A stretch of 28,507 bases of DNA from JAOUEE01 sp051011595 (GCA_051011595.1 JBPCTQ010000269.1:1-28507); one strand, 5' to 3'; numbered from the stretch's first letter, positions 1-11,031 are shown. Notes: a model not told the origin generated them from the letters alone. Program-made: numbers and translations.

Positions 1-648
1 GATCCCTGGATCGCCATGGCCGCCCAGGCAGCGGCCACCGAGGCGGTCCGCCTGGGCGCCATGATCACACCCCTGGCCCGGCGACGGCCGGCCATCGTGG
101 CCCGCCAGGCGACCGCCCTCGACCAGCTGAGCGACGGTCGGCTGACCCTCGGGGTGGGGCTGGGTCTGGATCGTTCCGGTCACGAGTTGTCGAGTTTCGG
201 CGAGGAGCTCGACGCTCGCACCCGGGCCGACATGCTCGACGAACATCTCGCGGTGCTCGACGGGCTGTGGTCGGGCGAGCCCTTCGACCACCGAGGGGCG
301 CACTACACCGCCACCGATGTGCACTTTCTGCCCACCCCCGTGCAACGTCCCCGTCCGCCCGTCTGGGTCGGCGCCCGCTGGCCCAACAAAAGGCCGATCC
401 GCCGGGCCCTGCGCTACGACGGCATCTTCCCGGTCGATGTCGGCGGACCCCAGGACCTGGCCGACCTGGTCGGTTACCTCGACGAGCAGCGTGCGCCCGA
501 CGACTTCGACGTCGCGGTGATGGGCCACTCGGTCGAACCCGACGAGGCCAGCCAGAACGGCGCCACCTGGTGGCTGACCCAATTCGGCCATGACCTCACC
601 GACACGGCCGACATCGAAGCGGTCATCAAGAACGGCCCCCCGACCTGA
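1..648 (+). CDS. LLM-class flavin-dependent oxidoreductase, 5'-truncated by window edge
   Basis: The reading frame is open from the first base, so the N-terminus lies outside the window and the methionine at 16 is internal. The visible 215 residues match the middle and C-terminal part of the luciferase-like monooxygenase family: the stretch around residues 10-55 (LGAMITPLARRRP, then RQATALDQLSDGRLTLGVGLG) is the typical barrel segment, followed by the helix with DEHLAVLDGLWSG and the strand RPPVWVGARWPNK. Members use reduced flavin (FMNH2 or F420H2) to oxidise or reduce small organic substrates in the cytoplasm. The sequence does not tell which cofactor or substrate is used. The gene stands alone at this edge and converges on clpC across a strong hairpin. 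Family assignment is secure, specific function unknown. Confidence 0.88.
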   Translation, partial: DPWIAMAAQAAATEAVRLGAMITPLARRRPAIVARQATALDQLSDGRLTLGVGLGLDRSGHELSSFGEELDARTRADMLDEHLAVLDGLWSGEPFDHRGAHYTATDVHFLPTPVQRPRPPVWVGARWPNKRPIRRALRYDGIFPVDVGGPQDLADLVGYLDEQRAPDDFDVAVMGHSVEPDEASQNGATWWLTQFGHDLTDTADIEAVIKNGPPT

Positions 649-693
649 CGATCACCTGCGCCCACACCCCGCGCGCTGCCCCAAAACCGACCG

Positions 694-740
694 TTCTGGT
701 AGTGCAGCGTCAGGCTCTGCGTGACGCTGCACTACCAGAA
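694..740. repeat. Perfect 19-bp inverted repeat between convergent genes
   Basis: Arm TTCTGGTAGTGCAGCGTCA (694-712) is exactly complementary to 722-740 around a 9-base loop (713-721). It sits between the stop codons of the flavin oxidoreductase gene and clpC, so it can serve as a bidirectional terminator. There is no long T tract on either side. The arms share CTGGT, GCGTCA, TGACGC and ACCAG in the same order as the paired palindromes at 13751-13860 and 19545-19653, and the flank CGTTCTGG is the complement of their CCAGAACG flank, so it may be a diverged, fully paired relative of that family. Confidence 0.85.
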
Positions 741-794
741 TCGAAAAGGGCGCGGCTCCCCGGGCGGGGGGGAGAGTGACCGACAGCCGGAGAG

Positions 795-3347
<2,553 letters not shown>

Positions 3348-3393
3348 GCAGCTTCCTCTCTGGCGGTGGATCGGAGGTTGATCCAGTAGGGGG

Positions 3394-3399
3394 AGTCTA
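3394..3399 (-). promoter_or_regulatory. Possible -10 box of clpC (TAGACT)
   Basis: On the minus strand TAGACT lies about 46 bases before the clpC GTG, which would give a leader of about 40 nt that includes the ribosome binding site. No convincing -35 hexamer was found at 16-18 nt, so this is a weak call from the -10 alone. The string TCTATCGGC, which overlaps the box, occurs a second time near 3440. Confidence 0.3.
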
Positions 3400-3486
3400 T
3401 CGGCGCCCGACTGTGAGCCGCGATCGACACCCGATGCTTCTATCGGCACAACAACAGCAACGACTGAGCGGGTATGCCCGGTCCGG

Positions 3487-3548
3487 TCCGATACCTGAGG
3501 TGACGTCGGCCACTGTCGGGCCCGGCGGCTGAGTTTCTCGGTATCGGA
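3487..3548. promoter_or_regulatory. 9-bp inverted repeat upstream of the polyprenyl synthase promoter
   Basis: TCCGATACC (3487-3495) and its exact complement GGTATCGGA (3540-3548) lie 44 bases apart in the 223-bp region between the divergent clpC and polyprenyl synthase genes. The right half-site ends 10 bases before the TAGGGT -10 box and so covers the -35 area. That position would suit an operator with two half-sites or a looping site. Whether any protein binds is unknown. Confidence 0.35.
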
Positions 3549-3558
3549 GCCCACCACC

Positions 3559-3564
3559 TAGGGT
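3559..3564 (+). promoter_or_regulatory. -10 box TAGGGT, leaderless start for polyprenyl synthase
   Basis: TAGGGT is followed by six bases and then the ATG at 3571. This is the spacing at which transcription would begin at the A of the start codon, as in leaderless actinobacterial genes. No Shine-Dalgarno sequence is present in those six bases, which agrees. A -35 element is not evident. Confidence 0.55.
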
Positions 3565-3570
3565 CGTGGT

Positions 3571-4563
3571 ATGGGATCGGGCAATCCCCTGGCTGCCTTT
3601 CCTGCATTGGCGGCAGGACTCGAGCAGGTCGAGGAGGAACTCGGCGCGTCGGTGATCACCAACGACACGTTCCTCACCGAGGTGGCCAGCCATCTCATCG
3701 TCGCCGGCGGCAAACGAGTGCGACCCGGCTTCACGCTGGCCGCTTCCACCGCCACCAGTACCGGTGACGCTCCGGTCACCACCGAAGCCGTCATGGGCGG
3801 TGTGGCGTGCGAGTTGGTGCACATCGGGTCGCTCTATCACGACGACGTGATGGACGAGGCCGAGATCCGCCGGGCAGCCGACTCGGTCAATCACCGGTGG
3901 GGCAACCTCCGAGCCATCCTGGCCGGCGACTTCTTGTTGGCCCGGGCATCGGAGATCGCGGCCTCACTGGGCACCGAAGTTGCCGGGTTGTTGGCCAACA
4001 CCATCGCCCGGCTGTGCGAAGGTCAGGTCCGCGAGCTGCAGGACGCCTACAACGTCGAGCGCACCGAAGCCGACTACCTGTTGTCGATCGAAGGCAAGAC
4101 CGCGTCGCTGCTGGCCACCAGTTGCCGGGTCGGGGGCATCGTGGCCGGGCTCCCCCGCGACCTCATCGACACCGTCACCAAGTTCGGCCACAGCTACGGC
4201 ATGGCCTTCCAGGTGGTCGACGACATCCTCGATGTCACCGCCACCGACGAGGAGCTGGGCAAACCGTCGGGCAACGATCTCATCGAGGGCATCTACACCC
4301 TGCCGGTGCTGCGCGCGCTGGCGTCGGATCTCGGCCGCGACCTGGCACCGCTGCTCGGCGAAGTACTCGACACCGACCGCCGCGATCGGGCCCGCGACAT
4401 CGTGCGGGCCACGACCGGACCCGCACAGGCGCTGGCGGTCGCCGAGCGCTACACCGACGAAGCCCTGCGGTCACTCGATCCGCTGGAGGGCACGCCGGCC
4501 CACGCTGCGCTACGCAGCGCCAGCGAGCATCTCATCGAACGGGTGGGCGCCGTCAGCCGCTGA
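3571..4563 (+). CDS. Polyprenyl diphosphate synthase (trans-isoprenyl chain elongation)
   Basis: The 330-residue protein belongs to the trans-prenyltransferase (IspB/GrcC/HepT-like) family, which condenses isopentenyl diphosphate onto an allylic diphosphate with Mg2+ to make the long side chain of respiratory quinones, menaquinone in most actinobacteria. Visible marks are GGKRVRP near residue 50 (IPP binding), the first aspartate-rich motif DDVMD at 91-95, GEGQ-type region ARLCEGQVREL near 150, and the second motif DDILD at 217-221. The residue before the first motif region (SLYHDD) carries tyrosine and histidine rather than a very small side-chain set, but product length cannot be read from this alone. 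The ATG at 3571 is supported by the leaderless -10 box. It stands alone ahead of the lipoprotein gene, which has its own promoter. Confidence 0.93.
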   Translation: MGSGNPLAAFPALAAGLEQVEEELGASVITNDTFLTEVASHLIVAGGKRVRPGFTLAASTATSTGDAPVTTEAVMGGVACELVHIGSLYHDDVMDEAEIRRAADSVNHRWGNLRAILAGDFLLARASEIAASLGTEVAGLLANTIARLCEGQVRELQDAYNVERTEADYLLSIEGKTASLLATSCRVGGIVAGLPRDLIDTVTKFGHSYGMAFQVVDDILDVTATDEELGKPSGNDLIEGIYTLPVLRALASDLGRDLAPLLGEVLDTDRRDRARDIVRATTGPAQALAVAERYTDEALRSLDPLEGTPAHAALRSASEHLIERVGAVSR

Positions 4564-4599
4564 CCACGGCGGGCCGGCACGGCGCGGAAAAACCCCGTC

Positions 4600-4627
4600 T
4601 TGCATGACCCGTACCCACGAGTAGGCT
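4600..4627 (+). promoter_or_regulatory. Promoter TTGCAT-N16-TAGGCT, leaderless start for the lipoprotein gene
   Basis: TTGCAT (4600-4605) and TAGGCT (4622-4627) are 16 bases apart. TAGGCT is followed by six bases and the ATG at 4634, so transcription should begin at that codon. This favours ATG 4634 over the overlapping GTG at 4631. The kinase gene starts only 26 bases after the lipoprotein stop and probably shares this promoter. Confidence 0.5.
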
Positions 4628-4633
4628 TCGGTG

Positions 4634-5107
4634 ATGGCTCGAATCATGAAATTCGTGGCCGTAGCGGGCCTCGTATTGGTGGCGGCTTGTGGGAGTGACA
4701 GCGACAGCGAGTCGTCGTCATCCACCACAACCGGCGGCGATGCGGGAAATGCCTGCCCGGTCGAAAACTGTTCCGTCACCATCTCTGATGTGGTCACCAG
4801 CGGGGAGGAACTCGAGATCACCTGGGAGACGAACTTCGACCCCGACGTGTCCCGCAACCACGTCCACGTCTACTGGAGCACCTTCAGCCCGGCCGAGGTG
4901 AGCGCCGACGCCGAGAGCGTGCACGGTGTCACCCAGGGCACGTGGGTGCCCACCGACGCCAACCCCAACTTCATCACCGAAGGAGCGGTGTCGATGACCG
5001 TACGGGGTGACGCCGAAGAGGTGTGTGTCACGGCGGCCGACCGCGATCACAACGTGCTCGACGTCGACGTCCAGGACTGCTTCGACGTCTCGGACCTGGT
5101 GGCCTAG
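4634..5107 (+). CDS. Small secreted lipoprotein of unknown function
   Basis: A 157-residue protein with a short signal peptide (M-ARIMKFVAVAGLVLVAAC) ending in a lipobox whose cysteine is residue 19, so it should be lipid-anchored on the outer face of the membrane. A serine/threonine/aspartate-rich linker follows (about residues 20-38), then a compact domain with CPVENCSVTI and later cysteines near EVCVTAADRDHN and DVQDC, giving four cysteines that could form two disulfides. The central part (TWETNFDPDVSRNHVHVYWSTF) alternates like a beta-sandwich. I do not recognise the family. It lies 26 bases upstream of the kinase/STAND/WD40 gene on the same strand, which suggests co-expression. Lipoprotein nature is clear, the role is not. 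Confidence 0.82.
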   Translation: MARIMKFVAVAGLVLVAACGSDSDSESSSSTTTGGDAGNACPVENCSVTISDVVTSGEELEITWETNFDPDVSRNHVHVYWSTFSPAEVSADAESVHGVTQGTWVPTDANPNFITEGAVSMTVRGDAEEVCVTAADRDHNVLDVDVQDCFDVSDLVA

Positions 5108-5133
5108 GACCAGCCGGGCCAACGGCCCACCAC

Positions 5134-8100
5134 ATGCCGACCGCTCCCGACGACATCCCCGAGCGGATCGGCCGCTATCGAATCGGCGGTCCCCTCGGTC
5201 AGGGCGGCTTCGCCATCGTGTTGAAGGCCCACGACGAGGGCCTCGACGCCGATGTGGCCATCAAGATCCTCGACACCGAACGGGCCTTCGATCCCGATCT
5301 GCGAGAGCGCTTCGTACGCGAGGCCCGGTTGTTGCGACGGGTCCAGAACCCGCATGTGGTGGCCGTGTTCGACATCGGCGAGCTCGACGATGGCCGCCCC
5401 TACTTCGTGATGGAGTTCGCCGCCGGTTCGGTGGTGCGCGAACGGTTTTCGGGCGGGCGACCGTCGAGCGCCGATCTCCAGACCATCGTCGTGGCCTTGC
5501 GTTCGGGACTGGGGGCGTTACATCGAGCCGGCATCGTGCATCGCGACATCAAGCCCGACAACCTGCTGATCGCCGGCGCCGAACACCAATCCGACACCCG
5601 GGTCGGAGCCGATCGACTCGACGACACCGAACGCATCATCATCGGCGACCTGGGCCTGGCCAAGGACCAGTTGATCACCGGCGCCGGGCCCACCATTCTC
5701 GGGGGCACGCCGCGTTTCCGTGCGCCCGAACAGCTCGACGACAGCGCCGCCATCACACCGGCCACCGACACGTTCGCCGCCTCGGGTGTGTTGTGGCAGG
5801 TGCGCACCGGTTCGCTTCCGCCCGAGGACCTCGAGGCCGACATCCACCATGTCAGCGACGGCTGGGCCGCCTTCTTCCGCCAGGGTCTGGCCCGGGCGCC
5901 CCTCGATCGTTTCGAGTCGATCGACCAGTGGGCCGAGGCCGCGCTGGCCGTGGTCGATCATCACGACGCCTCGTCGAGCACGGCGGCCCACTCGACCACG
6001 AGCGTGGCCGTTGGCGTGTGTCCCTACAAGGGGCTGGCGGCCTATCAACCGTCGGACGCCGCGCTGTTCTTCGGCCGCGAAGCCCTGGTCGACGAGCTGA
6101 TCAGGCGCCTCCAGATGCTGCCCACCCTGGTGGTGGCCGGGCCGTCGGGTAGCGGCAAGTCGTCGGTCGTTCGCGCCGGTCTGGTGCCCGCCGTCGAACG
6201 GGGCGCATTGTCGGGCAGCCAGGAGTGGCCCGTCGCCTTGATGACCCCCGGGCTCGACCCCCTCCGCGAGCTGCATCGCCAACTCGACCACCTCCTGTCC
6301 GGTCCCTTGCCCTCGATCGAAGAGCTCACCGAGGACCCGACCACGATTCGTTCGGCTATCGGCCCGGGCGGGGCCCTGCTGGTGATCGACCAGTTCGAGG
6401 AGGTCTTCACCGCCCCCACCGACCAGATCGGCACCACCGTGCGGCTGCTGGCCGAGCTGACCCGTCCCGAACACGAGGTGCGGCTGGTGCTGGCCCTGCG
6501 GGCCGACTTCTACGATCGCTGCGCCGCCCATCCGTGGTTGGCGCAGGTCATCAACGACAATCAGGTCCTGGTCGGGCCCATGCAGCGCTCCGAGCTGCGT
6601 CGGGCCATCGAAGCACCGGCCCGGCGCGCCGGACTCCGGTTCGAGACCGGCGTCGTCGATCGCATCCTCGACGATGCGGGCAGCGAGGCCGGGTCGCTCC
6701 CGCTGGTGGCGCACTCGTTGATGGAGACCTGGCTTCGGCGGCGGGGCAACGAGTTGACACTCGGCGGCTACGAGGCGGCCGGCGGGGTCGCGGGCGCCAT
6801 CGCCCAGAGCACCGAAACCACTTTCGCTCGCCTCGATCCGGCCGCGGCCGAGACCTCGTCGCACCTCTTCCTGCGGTTGGTGAACCCCGGCGACGACAAC
6901 GTCATCACCCGCCGACGTCTGAGCCGCGACGACATCGACGAGCAGGAACGCACCGTCATCGACGAGTGGGCCCAGGCTCGGCTGCTGACCGTCGACGAGG
7001 ACGGCATCGAGATCACCCACGAGGCCATGTTGGCCACCTGGCCCCGGTTGCGGCAGTGGATCGAGGAGAGCCGCGACGACCTGCGGACCCGCCAACGCAT
7101 CGCCCGGGCCGCCGAGAGCTGGCACAGCGAACAACGTGACCCGGCCCTGCTGTATCGCGGGACACCCCTCGAGGCCGCCATGGCCTGGCTGGAGGAACAC
7201 CCCCACGATCTCGGGCGCGAGAGCCAGGAGTTCCTCGATGCCTCGGCGGCCGAACGGGACCGAGAGGCCGAGGCCCGAGCCGCGGCCGGTCAACGTCAAC
7301 AACGCCGGCGCCGCCTGGCGGTCGGCGCCCTCGCGGTGTTGGCCGTCGCCGCATTGGTGGCCAGTGTGCTCGCCGTGATCGCCCTGGCCCAGTCCCGCCA
7401 GGACGAGGAACGAGCAGTAGAGGCCGAAGCCGACGCCAACCTCCGCTTCGCCGAGCTGGTGGCCGGCCAACCCACCGAAGGTGACCCGCTCCTCGGGGTG
7501 ATGCTGGCGGCCGAGGCCATCGCCCGCGCCCCTCGACCGCCGGTGGGCGCGATGGCATCACTCATCGAATCCCGCCAGCTGGTGGCCGAGTCCGGCCCGG
7601 TGCCGTTGGGTGGACCCATACCGGTCGATGGTGCGCTGCGGGTCGATCTGTCCGACGACGGCACTCAGTTCGTGGTCGGTACCCGGTCGGGGGTCATCGA
7701 GATCGGGGCCACCGATCATCCCGACACACGATCGGCCCTCGCCGGCCACACCGACGGAATCGAGGGGGTGGTGTTCGCTCCCTCCGGTGAGCAGCTGGCG
7801 TCGGGCGGGCTCGACGGCCGCATCGTGGTGTGGGACCTCACCGCCGCGGAGCCGACCGCGAACACCCTCGCCGAGCTCGACTCGCTGGTCTGGGATGTCG
7901 CCTACAACAGCACCGGTGACCGGCTGGCAGCGGTGACCGAGAACGGGCAACTGGTGGTCCTCGACCCCTCCTCGGGCGACGAGGTGGCTCGATTCGATGC
8001 CGGACCAGCTGTTGATCTGTTGAGTGTGGCCTTCGGACCCGACGACGATCTCATCGTGGCCGGCAGCGGGCGGGGTGAGGTGTGGGGCTGGCGCCTCGGT

Positions 8101-9474
8101 GCCGGGGAGCCGGCATTCGATCCCATCCCGGCCCACACCAGCGATGTCTGGGAGCTGGTGTTCGCTCCCTCCGGCGACCGACTGATGACGGTCAGCAGTG
8201 ACTTCCGGGTCCTGCTCTGGGATGTGGCCACCCAGGACCAGCTGTCGGAACCCCTCACCCAGGACGGGGTCCGGCTCGTCGATGCCAAGGGTGCGGTGTG
8301 GTTGCCCGATGACACGATCGTCGTCGGTGGGGCCGACGGCTCGGTGTGGCAGATCGATCTGACCGGTGCCGTCGAACCGGCGCCGGTCATCGATGGCTTT
8401 CACGGCGATCTGGTCCTCGATCTGGCCACGTCGGCCGACGGCACTCGACTGGTGTCGGTGGCCGACGACCAATCGGTGCGCCTCATCGACAACATGACCC
8501 GCCAGCCCGTCACCGAACCGATCGTCGATCTGGGTGCACCCGGCTTTTCACTCGCCGTGAACCCGTCCGGCACCCGCCTGGCTGCCGGGGCGGCCGACGG
8601 TGCGCTCACCATCGTCGGTACCGACGGCACCGATGCGGTGACGGTCGACGGTCTCGACGGACGGATTTCAGCCATCGCCTTCGTCGACGACAACACGGTG
8701 GTGGCCGGCGACCAGGCCGGCGGGCTGCACCTGATCTCCGGTGGCGCAATCACCACCTCCATCGATGCCCACCCGCAGTCCATCAACGCGCTGGCCGTCG
8801 ATCCGGGTGGCTCCACGATCGTGACCGTGGGCGAAGACGGTTCGTCGCGAGCGTGGGACAGTGCCGATCTGACGGCAACCGCGGAGGCGGCCCCGGTGGG
8901 GCCCGTCCCCACGAGCGTCGCTTTCGTCGACGACAACGACGTGTTGATCGGCTTTCGCCAGGGCGACGTACGGCGCTGGTCGCTCGACGGTGATCCCGGC
9001 GACGCGGTGTCGGTCGACATCGACACCATCTGGCACATCGCGTACGACCCGATCCACGAACGGGTGGCTTTCTCCACCGGCTCCGAGCTGGTGCTGGTGC
9101 ACGCCATCACCGATCTCGACGAGTCGCTGGCGAGGTTGTCCGACTTCGGGAACGGGGCCACCTCGTCCACCTTCCTGGGCGATGGTGACACCGTGGCGGC
9201 GGTGAGCCGCGACGGCGAACTCCGCCACCTCGACGTGGCATCCGGGCTGGCGGTGGGTCCACCCCTCCAGGTGCACCCCGATCAGGCCTGGGCCATCGTG
9301 TCGCGCGACCCCACCGGCCACGTCACCTACACCGTCGGGGGAGACGGATTGATCGCCCGCACCGACGTACTCGACCTGGAGACGGCCTGTCGCCTGGCCA
9401 TCGGCGCCTTCGACATGGCCCGACGCGACACCTACCTGGGCGACACCGAGTCGGCGGCGTGTCCCTCGGCTTGA
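5134..9474 (+). CDS. Ser/Thr protein kinase - STAND NTPase - transmembrane - WD40 double propeller protein
   Basis: A 1446-residue multidomain signalling protein. Residues 13-275 are a Hanks-type kinase: glycine loop LGQGGFAIV at 21-29, lysine K44 in VAIKIL, catalytic loop HRDIKPDN with D138, DLG (not DFG) at 172-174 and RFRAPEQ, so it looks active. Residues ~295-715 match the nSTAND1 type of NTPase: CPYKGLAAYQ, FFGRE, P-loop GPSGSGKS at 336-343, Walker B LLVIDQFEEVF with D419. A single membrane helix spans about 730-752 after an arginine-rich stop, so the kinase and NTPase should be cytoplasmic and the rest outside. From ~790 to 1435 I count about 14 degenerate WD40 units such as GHTDGIEGVVF...IVVWDL, enough for two seven-bladed propellers. 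ATG 5134 is chosen because the kinase begins directly after it. No clear ribosome site is seen, so coupling to the lipoprotein gene 26 bases upstream is likely. Substrate and trigger are unknown. Confidence 0.93.
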   Translation: MPTAPDDIPERIGRYRIGGPLGQGGFAIVLKAHDEGLDADVAIKILDTERAFDPDLRERFVREARLLRRVQNPHVVAVFDIGELDDGRPYFVMEFAAGSVVRERFSGGRPSSADLQTIVVALRSGLGALHRAGIVHRDIKPDNLLIAGAEHQSDTRVGADRLDDTERIIIGDLGLAKDQLITGAGPTILGGTPRFRAPEQLDDSAAITPATDTFAASGVLWQVRTGSLPPEDLEADIHHVSDGWAAFFRQGLARAPLDRFESIDQWAEAALAVVDHHDASSSTAAHSTTSVAVGVCPYKGLAAYQPSDAALFFGREALVDELIRRLQMLPTLVVAGPSGSGKSSVVRAGLVPAVERGALSGSQEWPVALMTPGLDPLRELHRQLDHLLSGPLPSIEELTEDPTTIRSAIGPGGALLVIDQFEEVFTAPTDQIGTTVRLLAELTRPEHEVRLVLALRADFYDRCAAHPWLAQVINDNQVLVGPMQRSELRRAIEAPARRAGLRFETGVVDRILDDAGSEAGSLPLVAHSLMETWLRRRGNELTLGGYEAAGGVAGAIAQSTETTFARLDPAAAETSSHLFLRLVNPGDDNVITRRRLSRDDIDEQERTVIDEWAQARLLTVDEDGIEITHEAMLATWPRLRQWIEESRDDLRTRQRIARAAESWHSEQRDPALLYRGTPLEAAMAWLEEHPHDLGRESQEFLDASAAERDREAEARAAAGQRQQRRRRLAVGALAVLAVAALVASVLAVIALAQSRQDEERAVEAEADANLRFAELVAGQPTEGDPLLGVMLAAEAIARAPRPPVGAMASLIESRQLVAESGPVPLGGPIPVDGALRVDLSDDGTQFVVGTRSGVIEIGATDHPDTRSALAGHTDGIEGVVFAPSGEQLASGGLDGRIVVWDLTAAEPTANTLAELDSLVWDVAYNSTGDRLAAVTENGQLVVLDPSSGDEVARFDAGPAVDLLSVAFGPDDDLIVAGSGRGEVWGWRLGAGEPAFDPIPAHTSDVWELVFAPSGDRLMTVSSDFRVLLWDVATQDQLSEPLTQDGVRLVDAKGAVWLPDDTIVVGGADGSVWQIDLTGAVEPAPVIDGFHGDLVLDLATSADGTRLVSVADDQSVRLIDNMTRQPVTEPIVDLGAPGFSLAVNPSGTRLAAGAADGALTIVGTDGTDAVTVDGLDGRISAIAFVDDNTVVAGDQAGGLHLISGGAITTSIDAHPQSINALAVDPGGSTIVTVGEDGSSRAWDSADLTATAEAAPVGPVPTSVAFVDDNDVLIGFRQGDVRRWSLDGDPGDAVSVDIDTIWHIAYDPIHERVAFSTGSELVLVHAITDLDESLARLSDFGNGATSSTFLGDGDTVAAVSRDGELRHLDVASGLAVGPPLQVHPDQAWAIVSRDPTGHVTYTVGGDGLIARTDVLDLETACRLAIGAFDMARRDTYLGDTESAACPSA

Positions 9475-11030
9475 GCGGGCACCACCACCTCGAACACCGA
9501 CCCCTCCCCGACCGTCGACGACACACTCACACGGCCGCCCATGAGCTGCACCAACTCGTGGGTGATGGCCAGACCCAACCCGCTCCCGCCGGTGGTGCGG
9601 TTGCGTGAGGTGTCGACCCGCTCGAATCGTTCGAACACGCGGGTCAGATCTTCGGCCGAAATTCCTTCGCCGGTGTCACGGACGGCGAACACCACGGCCT
9701 CTGCCTCACGCCGGGCGTCGATGGTGACGGTTCCGCCGGTGTCGGTGTGACGGATGGCGTTGCTCAGCAGATTTCCCAGCACCTGGCGGAGGCGACGACG
9801 ATCGGCCCACGCCACGAGGTCGCCGGGGACGGACTGCTCGAGCTCGACACCCCTGGCGACGGCGGCCGAACGATGGGACCCCACCGTGCTGGCCACCAGC
9901 TCGGCCACCGGCACTGATTGGGGCGACACAGACAACGCCCCCACATCGGCCAGCGACAGTGTCTGCAGGTCGTCGACCAGTTCCTGGAGCAACAACGTGT
10001 CGTCGTGCAAGGAGTCGATCAAGGCCGAGTCGGTGGTGACCAGGCCGTCCTGGGCCGCCTCGAGATAGCCGCGAACGTTGGAGAGCGGCGTCCGCAGCTC
10101 GTGGGCGATGTCGCTGGTGAAGCGCCGTCGGCGAGTGTCCTCGGCCTCCAAGCCGGCGGCCATGTCGTTGAACTGGCTCGACAGCGCGGCGAGCTCCTCG
10201 ACCCCACGCTCGTCGGCACGGGCGGTGAGGTCACCTCGTCCCACCGCTTGGGCGGCGGTCCCCAACGAACCCAGCGGGGCGAACATCCGGCGAACCGCCA
10301 GCCAGGTGACCACCACCGCCGACAAGGCCACCACTGCGATCAGTCCCAACAACCGCCAGTCGGGCCCATCGGCCAACAGGCCCGACGGACCGGTCGCTTC
10401 GCCCAGGTACAACAGCGCCGGCTCCGCGACCGAGAACGGTTCGTCGAATTCGCCTTCTTCTCCGGTGGACCGAACGAAACACTCGGTGATCTCGGGTTCG
10501 ACGCGCTCGGCCGCCTCGGGGTCGATGAGCAGAGGCACCAACCCGAAGCCGTCGTCGACCAACTCATAGGGCACCTCCAGCTCGTCGAGGCAGAAGGTGA
10601 GCAGCTCGGTGTCGATCTCACCGAGTACCGGTGATTCGAGGCCGAAGTTGGCCAGCTCCCCATCGATGAATGCGGCGTCGTCGAACGGGTCGATGAACGC
10701 CACCTCCTGGGCGGGCAGGTCCGGTGGCTGGGTGCCGGGTTCGGTGGCCGAGTCGGCGAGCACCAGGCCGTCGAGGTCGGTGACGGCTACTCGCTCGTCG
10801 AAGTCGGTGGCCATCTGGTCGACCACCTCCTGGACCCCTTCCCACGACCCGGTGAAGAAGGCGTAGGTGGCCAGCTCGGTGTAGATGATCTGCTCGGCTT
10901 CGAAATCGCGGGTGAGTGCGGCGTCGAGATCGTCCCGGGCGATCCGGTCAGCCACCAGGGCAGTGGCCACCACGGCGATGAGCGCCACCACGATGACCAC
11001 CAGCAACACCCGGCCGAACAAGGTGCGCAC
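9432..11030 (-). CDS. Sensor histidine kinase
   Basis: A 532-residue membrane kinase of a two-component system. The GTG at 11030 comes one base after the stop of the response regulator gene, with AAGGTGG nine bases upstream. A first membrane helix lies at about residues 8-28, an extracytoplasmic acidic sensor domain of about 200 residues follows (three cysteines, no family recognised), and a second helix is near 227-248. Then come a HAMP linker, the HisKA box DIAHELRTPLSNVRGY with phosphoacceptor H310, the N box NLLSNAIRHTD, G1 DTGEGI and G2 GGSGLGLAI. It should autophosphorylate and pass phosphate to the adjacent regulator. Its 3' end overlaps the 3' end of the convergent kinase/STAND gene by 43 bases. 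Signal unknown. Confidence 0.95.
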   Translation of the reverse strand: MRTLFGRVLLVVIVVALIAVVATALVADRIARDDLDAALTRDFEAEQIIYTELATYAFFTGSWEGVQEVVDQMATDFDERVAVTDLDGLVLADSATEPGTQPPDLPAQEVAFIDPFDDAAFIDGELANFGLESPVLGEIDTELLTFCLDELEVPYELVDDGFGLVPLLIDPEAAERVEPEITECFVRSTGEEGEFDEPFSVAEPALLYLGEATGPSGLLADGPDWRLLGLIAVVALSAVVVTWLAVRRMFAPLGSLGTAAQAVGRGDLTARADERGVEELAALSSQFNDMAAGLEAEDTRRRRFTSDIAHELRTPLSNVRGYLEAAQDGLVTTDSALIDSLHDDTLLLQELVDDLQTLSLADVGALSVSPQSVPVAELVASTVGSHRSAAVARGVELEQSVPGDLVAWADRRRLRQVLGNLLSNAIRHTDTGGTVTIDARREAEAVVFAVRDTGEGISAEDLTRVFERFERVDTSRNRTTGGSGLGLAITHELVQLMGGRVSVSSTVGEGSVFEVVVPAQAEGHAADSVSPR

Positions 11031-11031
11031 G

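Noticed and set aside
3348..3557. An N-terminal extension of ClpC to ATG 3557
   Set aside because: The family begins at MFERFTDRARR. The extension would read through the intergenic region, and the GTG at 3347 has its own ribosome site.
5518..7470. A 650-codon open frame antisense to the kinase/STAND gene
   Set aside because: It lies wholly inside well-conserved kinase and NTPase motifs on the other strand and has no domain of its own. Treated as a GC-driven open frame.
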